Below the pieces are notes generated by a model. The model was not told the DNA's origin, did not search any database, and was given only the letters and a program-made list of their open reading frames with translations. A stretch of DNA of 5,050 bases from Reyranella sp. (GTDB lineage Bacteria > Pseudomonadota > Alphaproteobacteria > Reyranellales > Reyranellaceae): the NCBI GenBank assembly GCA_004296815.1, contig SCVT01000538.1:1-5050 (forward strand), in the 5' to 3' direction. Each line of letters begins with the position of its first letter. Positions within the stretch are counted from its first letter, which is position 1. Made by a program: the position numbers and the translations under genes. This document shows, piece after piece, positions 1 to 5,050 of this stretch.

Positions 1-13
1 GCTCTTCCGATCT
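1..13. other. Illumina adapter remnant (probable artefact)
   Basis: The bases GCTCTTCCGATCT are identical to the 13-base 3' end shared by both Illumina TruSeq read adapters. An exact 13-base match placed precisely at the first base of the window is very unlikely by chance. The simplest reading is untrimmed adapter at the end of an assembled contig, so these bases should not be treated as genomic, and the sequence upstream of the first gene cannot be interpreted beyond about base 14. Confidence 0.9.
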
Positions 14-69
14 ATCGACATGATCCGACGTTACAGCGCGCCCTCGCCGCGTGCTATGGCGGGTGCATC

Positions 70-735
70 ATGGCCAAGGCCGCTTCCCGGATCGTCCTCG
101 ACAAGAAGAACCTCAAGAAGGCGCTGCGCGAGCTCGCGGACGCCGACCCCGACATCGCGCGCGCGCTGGCTGAGGCGGGGCATCCCGAGCTGCGCGAGAT
201 GCCGACCGGCTACGGCGGGCTGATGCGCTCGATCGTGGGTCAGCAGGTCTCGGTCCATGCCGCACGCTCGATCTGGCTGCGCCTCGAGGCCGCCGTGCCA
301 TCGATGGAGCCCGCGGCGTTCCTCCAGAAGACCGACGACGATCTGCGCGCCGTCGGCCTTTCCGGCGCCAAGATGAAGTACGGCCGCAGCCTCGCCAGCG
401 ACATCGTCGAAGGCCGCATCAGCTTCGATGCGCTGAACGATCTCGACGATGCCGCGGCGATCGCCATGCTGACGCAGGCCAAGGGCATCGGGCCGTGGAC
501 GGCCGAGATCTATCTGATGTTCGCGCACGGACGGCCCGACATCATGCCGGGCCTCGACCTCGGCCTGGTGGTGGCGGCCCAGCATCTGAAGCGGCTGCGC
601 AAGCGGCCCGATGCAAAGCGGCTTCTCAAAATCGCCGAGGCCTGGCGGCCCTGGCGCAGCGCCGCGGCGCTGGTGCTCTGGCACTATCGCCGCAACATGC
701 CGGACTGGAGCGCGAGGGAGAAGAAGGCGACATGA
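70..735 (+). CDS. DNA-3-methyladenine glycosylase, AlkA/Mag type (HhH-GPD superfamily)
   Basis: Predicted 221-residue base-excision repair enzyme that removes alkylated purines such as 3-methyladenine from DNA, leaving an abasic site; expected in the cytoplasm on the nucleoid. Visible hallmarks: the early helical segment GLMRSIVGQQVS (residues 50-61), typical of the superfamily; LRAVGLSGAKMKY (92-104); and the helix-hairpin-helix core AKGIGPWTAEIYL (137-149), followed by DIMPGLDLGL (157-166). Asp163 sits at the position of the catalytic aspartate of HhH-GPD glycosylases (Asp238 in E. coli AlkA). It lacks the extra N-terminal domain of E. coli AlkA, so it resembles the short bacterial Mag/AlkA-like enzymes of about 200-220 residues. 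No Cys cluster for an iron-sulphur centre is seen, arguing against Nth/MutY. ATG 70 gives the usual length and follows a weak GGCGGG (58-63); the frame is open upstream to the window edge but has no other start codon. Its stop overlaps the next gene (ATGA). Confidence 0.9.
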   Translation: MAKAASRIVLDKKNLKKALRELADADPDIARALAEAGHPELREMPTGYGGLMRSIVGQQVSVHAARSIWLRLEAAVPSMEPAAFLQKTDDDLRAVGLSGAKMKYGRSLASDIVEGRISFDALNDLDDAAAIAMLTQAKGIGPWTAEIYLMFAHGRPDIMPGLDLGLVVAAQHLKRLRKRPDAKRLLKIAEAWRPWRSAAALVLWHYRRNMPDWSAREKKAT

Positions 736-1400
736 CCGACAAGCTCGAAGGGCCGAGCCATGGCCCGCATTCCGGCGGCAACCCCGGCCACCTCGTGGTC
801 CTGCTGCACGGCTACGGCGCCGACGGCAACGACCTGATCGGCCTGGCGCCGCTGTTCGCCCAGCTCATGCCCGACGTCGTCTTCCACGCGCCCAACGCGC
901 CGCACCCTTGCGAAGGCAATCCGTTCGGCTACCAGTGGTTCGGCATCTCCCGCCTCGATCCCGCGATCGCGCTCGCAGGCGTGCAGTCCGCGGCGCCGGC
1001 GCTCGACGCCTTCCTCGACGACACGATGGCGGCGCACGGACTAGACGAGTCCAAGACCGTGCTGCTGGGCTTCAGCCAGGGCACGATGATGGCACTGCAT
1101 GTCGGCCTGCGCCGCAAGAAGCAGCTCGCGGGCATCATCGGCTTCTCCGGCATGCTGGCCGGCGCCGAGCTGCTGCAGTCCGAGGTGACGCACAAGCCGC
1201 CGGTGCTGCTGATCCACGGCGACGCCGACGAGATGTTGCCGCACACCTTGACCCAACGCGCCGCGCAGGCGCTGCAGGGGGCAGGCCTCGAGGTCGGCAT
1301 GCACATCGCCCAGGGCGTCGGCCACGGCATCGACGATTCGGGCCTGCAGCTCGCCGCGCGCTTCCTGCTCAACGTCTTCGACCTCCCGGAGCCGCTATGA
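732..1400 (+). CDS. Phospholipase/carboxylesterase-family alpha/beta hydrolase
   Basis: Predicted 222-residue serine hydrolase of the phospholipase/carboxylesterase family (Pfam Abhydrolase_2; relatives are bacterial carboxylesterases and eukaryotic acyl-protein thioesterases), likely cleaving carboxyl- or thioesters of unknown substrate in the cytoplasm. The order of elements is canonical: strand and oxyanion region LVVLLHGYGADGNDLIGLAP (21-40), FHAPNAP (51-57), nucleophile elbow GFSQG with Ser115, acid loop HGDADEMLP with Asp166, and GVGHGID with His198. All three triad residues are present and the length fits the family. There is no signal peptide or membrane segment. The frame continues open upstream to 495, but ATG 732 is chosen because it overlaps the glycosylase stop as ATGA, has GAAGG at 723-727 and GGGAG at 716-720 before it, and gives a normal family N-terminus. 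The upstream extension lies wholly inside the glycosylase. It overlaps the following gene by the same ATGA arrangement, implying coupled translation. Confidence 0.9.
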   Translation: MTDKLEGPSHGPHSGGNPGHLVVLLHGYGADGNDLIGLAPLFAQLMPDVVFHAPNAPHPCEGNPFGYQWFGISRLDPAIALAGVQSAAPALDAFLDDTMAAHGLDESKTVLLGFSQGTMMALHVGLRRKKQLAGIIGFSGMLAGAELLQSEVTHKPPVLLIHGDADEMLPHTLTQRAAQALQGAGLEVGMHIAQGVGHGIDDSGLQLAARFLLNVFDLPEPL

Positions 1401-2617
1401 CTGGCGGCACGGTGAAGCCCGGCTTCGAGCGAGTCGCCGAGGCCTTCAAGCAGAACTTCGACAAGAAGGGCGAGATCGGCGCCTCGGTCTGCCTGACAGT
1501 GGGCGGCGAGACCGTCGTCGACCTATGGGGCGGCGTCGCCGACCAGAAGACCCACGTGCCGTGGGCGCGCGACACGGTGTCGATCGTCTTCTCCTGCACC
1601 AAGGGCGCGACGGCGATCTGCGCCCATGTGCTGGCGAGCCGCGGCAAGCTCGACATCGACGCGCCCGTCGCCGAGTTGTGGCCGGAGTTCGCGCAGCACG
1701 GCAAGGAGCGCGTCACCACGCGCATGATGCTCGACCATTCTTCGGCGGTGCCCGCGGTGCGCGCCAAGGTGAAGGAGGACGGGCCCTACGACTGGGACTA
1801 CATGACCGGCCGCCTCGCCGAGGAGGTGCCGTTCTGGGAACCGGGCACGCGCAACGGCTATCACGGCTTCACCTTCGGCTGGACGGTGGGCGAGATGGTG
1901 CGCCGCGCGAGCGGCAAGTCGCTCGGCACGTTCTTCCGCGAGGAGATCGCAGGACCGCTCGGCCTCGATTTCTGGATCGGCCTGCCGGAGGAGATCGAGC
2001 CGCGGGTCGCGCCGATCGTGCCGCACGTCTACAAGGCGGCCGACGCGGTGACGCCTTTCATGCGTGATCTCGGGACGAACAAGGAATCGATCCCCGCCCT
2101 CTTCTACTTCAACAACGGCGCCTGGCGCTCGGGCGGCGCCAACAGCCGTGCCGGCCACGCCGCCGAGATCGGTGCGGCCAACGGCATCACCAACGCGCGC
2201 GGACTTGCCGGCCTCTATGCGCCGCTCGCCAACGGCGGGGCCGAGCTGGTCGACGCGAAGACGCTTTCGCGCATGGGCGAAGTCTCGATGGCCACGCACG
2301 ACGACGCGACCTTGCGCATCCCGACGCGCTTCGCGCTGGGCTTCATGAAGTCGATGGACAACCGCAAGCGCAGCCTGGCTGCCAAACTGTGGGGCGAGGA
2401 TTGCGACAGCGTGATCCTGGGCAGTGTCGCCTTCGGCCACGTCGGCGCCGGCGGCTCGCTGGGCTTCGCCGATCCGGCCGCGGGACTCTCCTTCGGCTAC
2501 ACCATGAACCGCATGGGGCCCGGCCTCCTGATGAACGAGCGCGGCCAGGCGCTGGTCGACGCGGCCTATCTCTCGCTGGGCTACAGGAACAAGGACGGCG
2601 GGGTGTGGGTGAAGTGA
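1397..2617 (+). CDS. Beta-lactamase-fold serine hydrolase (class C/EstB-like esterase)
   Basis: Predicted 406-residue member of the beta-lactamase/penicillin-binding-protein-like family (Pfam Beta-lactamase, COG1680). Visible motifs: SxxK as Ser66-Cys-Thr-Lys69, the acylation nucleophile and its general base; YxG-type Tyr155-His-Gly157 in NGYHGFTFGW, as in the EstB/LovD-type branch; and HVGAGGS (348-354) in place of the KTG box, followed by LGFADP. NARGLAGLYAPLANGG and FGYTMNRMG are also typical of this branch. No signal peptide is seen, so a cytoplasmic esterase or acyl-transfer role is more likely than periplasmic beta-lactam resistance; substrate unknown. The segment MLDHSSAVP (111-119) departs from the usual LLxHxSGL by having Ala for Gly. 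ATG 1397 is chosen over the much longer open frame (to 611) because it overlaps the preceding stop as ATGA, has GGAG at 1388-1391 five bases upstream, and gives the family's normal length. The upstream frame is arginine/proline-rich nonsense inside other genes. Confidence 0.9.
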   Translation: MTGGTVKPGFERVAEAFKQNFDKKGEIGASVCLTVGGETVVDLWGGVADQKTHVPWARDTVSIVFSCTKGATAICAHVLASRGKLDIDAPVAELWPEFAQHGKERVTTRMMLDHSSAVPAVRAKVKEDGPYDWDYMTGRLAEEVPFWEPGTRNGYHGFTFGWTVGEMVRRASGKSLGTFFREEIAGPLGLDFWIGLPEEIEPRVAPIVPHVYKAADAVTPFMRDLGTNKESIPALFYFNNGAWRSGGANSRAGHAAEIGAANGITNARGLAGLYAPLANGGAELVDAKTLSRMGEVSMATHDDATLRIPTRFALGFMKSMDNRKRSLAAKLWGEDCDSVILGSVAFGHVGAGGSLGFADPAAGLSFGYTMNRMGPGLLMNERGQALVDAAYLSLGYRNKDGGVWVK

Positions 2618-2627
2618 TCCTGCTGCG

Positions 2628-3890
2628 ATGATCCCGGTCTTCCGCCCGCTGAAGGATCCCGCCGTCGCCACGGTCTGGTCCGGGCTCGCGGCCTCGACGA
2701 TCGGCGAGGACCTGTTCCGGGTGGCCGTCGTCTGGATCGCCGCCGAGCAGATCGGCAACGCCGCCGGCTACGTCAACGCCACGCAATATGCCGCCATGCT
2801 GGTGGTCGGATTGCTCGGCGCCTCGGCCTTCGACCGCTGGCGCGCCGACCGCGCCATGATCGGCGCCAAGTATGCGAGCGCCGTCCTCGCCCTGCTGCCG
2901 GTAGCGGGCTACTACGTCTGGGGCATCTCGATCCCGCTGCTGGTGCTCTCCGTCATGGGACTGGCCGGGCTGCGCATGGTCTTCACGCCGGCACTGCAGT
3001 CGGCAGTGCCGGTGCTGGTCACCGACCGCGACGCCCTGCAGGCGATCAACGGCCTTTTCGACGCGACCTGGCGCCTCGCTCGCCTCATCGGCCCGATGAT
3101 GGCGGCGGTGCTGAACACGATCCTGCCGGTCATCCATTTCCTCTCCGTCACCGCGGTCGGGTTCGTCCTGTCAGCCATCGCGGTGTGGGCGGTGCGCGAC
3201 CGGCTGATCGATCCCGCACACAAGCCGCGGCCCGGGCGCGGCGGCTGGAGAGGCGCCTTGGATGCCCTGCTCGACGGCGCGCGGCTGATGCTGAGCGAGC
3301 GCACGACAGGCGCGCTGCTGCTGATCAACGCACTGGCCAACGGACCGTGGAGCGTGGCCCTGCAACTCTGCATCGCGCTGATGGTGGTCGAGCACGACCC
3401 GCACCTGTTCGGCCTGCACGGGCTCGCCGCCCTCGGCCTGATCGTCGGGACCTGCGGCATGGGCGACGTGATCGGCAACCTGGTGGCGGGCAGCGTGCGC
3501 TTCCGCCGGCCGCTCTCGACCATGTTCCTGGGCTACGTCGCCATGGGCTCGGGCTTCGCCTTGATCGCGGTTGCTGCCTGGGTCGTCGACAATCCCTACA
3601 AGCTGCCGGCCATGATGGCGGCGGGCTTCGTCTCGGGCATCGGCGCGCCGTTCTATTTCATCCCGATGATCACCCGCATGCAGACCGTCTTTCGCGGCGC
3701 CGAGATCGCGCGCGTGTTCCGGCTAAGGCTGGCCGTCATGGCCGGCTCCATGCTGTTCTTCAACCTCGTCGCCACGCCGATGTTCGACTGGATCGGCCCG
3801 ACGCACACCGAGTTCTTTTTCGGCCTGTTCCTGCTGGCGCTTGGCCTCGGCGGCTACGCCTACTTCCGGGCCCGAGAAAATATCCCCTGA
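2628..3890 (+). CDS. MFS transporter, MFS_3 type (probable exporter)
   Basis: Predicted 420-residue inner-membrane protein of the major facilitator superfamily. Hydrophobic stretches cover roughly residues 11-40, 52-69, 78-97, 99-119, 153-189, 227-254, 262-290, 297-320, 327-348, 366-385 and 393-413, compatible with 10-12 transmembrane helices. The loop between helices 2 and 3 has the MFS motif-A-like sequence GASAFDRWRADRAM (64-77). PALQSAVPVLV (121-131) followed by AINGLFDATWRLARLIGPMMAA (139-160) is characteristic of the MFS_3 group, which includes the enterobactin exporter EntS and macrolide-efflux-like proteins. A basic, glycine-rich central loop (about 190-210) separates the two halves. 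The substrate cannot be told from sequence. The ATG lies 10 bases after the preceding stop with no clear Shine-Dalgarno sequence, so translation may depend on coupling to the upstream hydrolase. It is probably the last gene of the four-gene unit. Confidence 0.88.
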   Translation: MIPVFRPLKDPAVATVWSGLAASTIGEDLFRVAVVWIAAEQIGNAAGYVNATQYAAMLVVGLLGASAFDRWRADRAMIGAKYASAVLALLPVAGYYVWGISIPLLVLSVMGLAGLRMVFTPALQSAVPVLVTDRDALQAINGLFDATWRLARLIGPMMAAVLNTILPVIHFLSVTAVGFVLSAIAVWAVRDRLIDPAHKPRPGRGGWRGALDALLDGARLMLSERTTGALLLINALANGPWSVALQLCIALMVVEHDPHLFGLHGLAALGLIVGTCGMGDVIGNLVAGSVRFRRPLSTMFLGYVAMGSGFALIAVAAWVVDNPYKLPAMMAAGFVSGIGAPFYFIPMITRMQTVFRGAEIARVFRLRLAVMAGSMLFFNLVATPMFDWIGPTHTEFFFGLFLLALGLGGYAYFRARENIP

Positions 3891-3905
3891 AACGGTCTTG
3901 CGGGG

Positions 3906-3945
3906 AACGCTGTGTATTGATAGCGTCCGTTAGATACACAGCGTT
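3906..3945. promoter_or_regulatory. 12-bp perfect inverted repeat, candidate operator or leader hairpin
   Basis: AACGCTGTGTAT (3906-3917) is the exact reverse complement of ATACACAGCGTT (3934-3945), with a 16-base spacer. Beyond a single mismatch (3905/3946), GGG (3902-3904) can also pair with CCC (3947-3949). The element lies in the 76-base gap between the transporter stop and the oxygenase Shine-Dalgarno site. The A+T-richer TGTGTAT/ATACACA arms stand out from the GC-rich surroundings, and the half-site centres are 28 bp apart (about 23 bp for the A+T-rich 7-mers), which would suit a dimeric or paired regulator such as a TetR-family protein. No T-run follows, so a classical intrinsic terminator is less likely. 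Regulator and function are inference. Confidence 0.6.
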
Positions 3946-3953
3946 ACCCAAAC

Positions 3954-3958
3954 GGAGG
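3954..3958 (+). promoter_or_regulatory. Strong ribosome binding site of the carotenoid oxygenase gene
   Basis: GGAGG lies 8 bases before ATG 3967, a near-ideal Shine-Dalgarno sequence and spacing. It fixes the start of the oxygenase. It is clearly stronger than the sites before the upstream genes, which rely on stop/start overlap or short spacing, and this fits independent expression of the oxygenase. Confidence 0.85.
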
Positions 3959-3966
3959 AACACGCG

Positions 3967-5050
3967 ATGGCCAAGGCATTCCCCACCGACAATCCTTTCC
4001 TCAAGGGCTACTACGCGCCGGTGAACACCGAGGCCGATGCCGCCCATCTCCACATCACCGGCGAGATGCCGAAGGAGCTGTGCGGCACGCTCTACCGCAA
4101 CGGCCCCAACCCGCAATTCGCCGTGCGCGGCCCGTACCACTGGTTCGGTGGCGACGGCATGATCCACGCCTTCCACATCGAGAACGGCAATGTCTCCTAC
4201 AAGAACCGCTGGGTGCGGACGCCCAAGTGGAAGGTCGAGAACGAGGAAGGCGAAGGCCTCTCCGGCACCTTCAGCAACCCGCGCTACACCGACCCGCGCG
4301 TGTTCAACCTGAACTCCACGATCGCCAACACCAACATCGTCTGGCATGGCGGCAAGCTCTTGGCGCTCGAGGAGGCGCATGCGCCCTTCGCGCTCGACCC
4401 GGCGAGCCTGATGCCCGCCACGGAGAAGGGCTACGAGACCTATGGCGACAAGCTCTGCGGCCCCTTCACTGCGCATCCCAAGATGGACCCGCAGACCGGC
4501 GAGATGGTGTTCTTCGGCTATTCCGCGAAGGGCCGCTTCACCAAGGAGGTGAGCATCCAGAACGTCACCGCCGACGGGAAGGTCACACGCGCGGAGATCC
4601 TCGACGGGCCCTTCCCCTCGATGATCCACGACTTCGCCGTGACCAAGAACTGGATCGTGCTGCCGATCTTCCCGCTCACCTCCTCGATGGAGCGCGCAAT
4701 GGGCGGCCTGCCGCCTTTCGCCTGGGAGCCGGACAAGGGCACGCACATCGCCTTCATCCCGAGGAACGGCACGGTGGCCGACGTGAAGTGGGTGACGGCG
4801 CCCGCCTCGTACGTCTTCCATCCGATGAACCACTACGAGACGGCGGACGGCAAGGTCGTGATCGACGTCATGAAGTACGACGTGGCGCCGCTCTTCCCGC
4901 TGCCCGACGGCTCGCCGTCGAGCAAGGAGTTGCCGATGGCGAAGCTCTACCGCTGGACGTTCGACCTCAGCGGCAAGAGCAACACCATGAAGGAGGAGCA
5001 GCTCGACGACCGTTCGGGCGAGTTCCCGCGCTTCGACGAGCGCTTCTGCA
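3967..5050 (+). CDS. Carotenoid oxygenase family protein (RPE65/CCD/stilbene-cleaving type), 3' truncated by window
   Basis: The first 361 residues of a nonheme Fe(II) dioxygenase that cleaves a C=C bond in carotenoids, apocarotenoids or stilbene-type aromatics. Family hallmarks: GTLYRNGPNPQF (40-51), HWFGGDGMIHAFHI (58-71), and three of the four iron-ligand histidines: His170 in FTAHPK, His221 in MIHDFAV and His285 in YVFHPMNHYE. The fourth, near the C-terminus, lies outside the window; relatives have about 450-500 residues, so roughly 100-140 are missing here. The ligand spacing (51 and 64 residues) is close to that of the bacterial stilbene oxygenase NOV1 (His167/218/284 from memory). However, the stretch LLALEEAHAPF (131-141) has Glu135 where lignostilbene/stilbene oxygenases carry the substrate-contacting Lys, so an apocarotenoid or other substrate is equally plausible. 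No signal peptide is seen; it is probably cytoplasmic or membrane-associated. The start is set by GGAGG 8 bases upstream. The truncation is a window edge, not a mutation. Confidence 0.92.
   Translation, partial: MAKAFPTDNPFLKGYYAPVNTEADAAHLHITGEMPKELCGTLYRNGPNPQFAVRGPYHWFGGDGMIHAFHIENGNVSYKNRWVRTPKWKVENEEGEGLSGTFSNPRYTDPRVFNLNSTIANTNIVWHGGKLLALEEAHAPFALDPASLMPATEKGYETYGDKLCGPFTAHPKMDPQTGEMVFFGYSAKGRFTKEVSIQNVTADGKVTRAEILDGPFPSMIHDFAVTKNWIVLPIFPLTSSMERAMGGLPPFAWEPDKGTHIAFIPRNGTVADVKWVTAPASYVFHPMNHYETADGKVVIDVMKYDVAPLFPLPDGSPSSKELPMAKLYRWTFDLSGKSNTMKEEQLDDRSGEFPRFDERFC

Noticed and set aside
611..1396. N-terminal extension of the beta-lactamase-fold gene, or a fused upstream domain
   Set aside because: The frame is open, but the translation is Arg/Pro/Ala-rich out-of-frame reading of the glycosylase and carboxylesterase genes; ATG 1397 with GGAG and an ATGA overlap explains the start.
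1523..2758. Long minus-strand open frame of 411 codons antisense to the serine hydrolase
   Set aside because: Its translation is rich in Arg, Ala, His and Val, has no recognisable motif, and lies opposite a gene with clear catalytic motifs. Long antisense open frames are expected in GC-rich coding DNA with G/C-ending codons.
3898..3926. Sigma70-like promoter (TTGCGG, 17-base spacer, TAGCGT) before the oxygenase
   Set aside because: Each hexamer matches consensus at only three of six positions, too weak to call. TTGATA at 3917-3922 looks like a -35 box but has no -10 box at a suitable distance.
3902..3949. Intrinsic terminator after the transporter gene
   Set aside because: The stem is long, but the 16-base loop is large and no T-run follows the 3' arm, so a Rho-independent terminator is not supported; an operator or leader hairpin fits better.
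3185..4024. Plus-strand open frame of 279 codons inside the transporter gene and beyond
   Set aside because: Arg/Ala/Pro-rich frameshifted reading of the transporter; no start signal, no motif, and it runs across the oxygenase start in the wrong frame.
3760..4833. Minus-strand open frame of 357 codons opposite the carotenoid oxygenase and transporter end
   Set aside because: It spans two genes and the intergenic region, has low-complexity composition and no family motif; the plus-strand oxygenase has conserved iron ligands throughout the overlap.

Overview
The window is about two-thirds G+C by eye, densely coded on the plus strand, with a strong preference for G or C at third codon positions. 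Gene families and style point to an alphaproteobacterium (Rhizobiales or Rhodospirillales type). That placement is inference: there is no rRNA or other marker gene here. The first 13 bases match the common 3' end of Illumina TruSeq adapters, so the window probably begins at a contig edge with untrimmed adapter and true genomic sequence starts near base 14.

Layout: (1) 70-735, a short AlkA/Mag-type DNA-3-methyladenine glycosylase; (2) 732-1400, a phospholipase/carboxylesterase-family alpha/beta hydrolase; (3) 1397-2617, a beta-lactamase-fold (class C/EstB-like) serine hydrolase; (4) 2628-3890, an MFS_3-type major facilitator transporter; (5) a 76-base intergenic region with a perfect 12-bp inverted repeat and a strong Shine-Dalgarno sequence; (6) 3967 to the window end, the first 361 residues of a carotenoid-oxygenase-family (RPE65/CCD/stilbene oxygenase) nonheme iron enzyme, cut by the window edge.

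Genes 1-2 and 2-3 each overlap through ATGA (start of the next gene over the stop of the previous one), and gene 4 starts 10 bases after gene 3. The four are therefore probably one translationally coupled transcription unit, although they do not form an obvious pathway: one repairs alkylated DNA, two are serine esterases/hydrolases of unknown substrate, and one is a probable exporter. The carotenoid oxygenase appears to be separately expressed, with its own leader and a possible operator.

I see no tRNA, rRNA, CRISPR array, insertion sequence or phage gene. The content is mostly ordinary. The points most worth a second look are the inverted repeat ahead of the oxygenase, the substrate-specificity question for that oxygenase, the mixed four-gene operon, and the adapter remnant. 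I did not find convincing evidence for a new multi-gene system.
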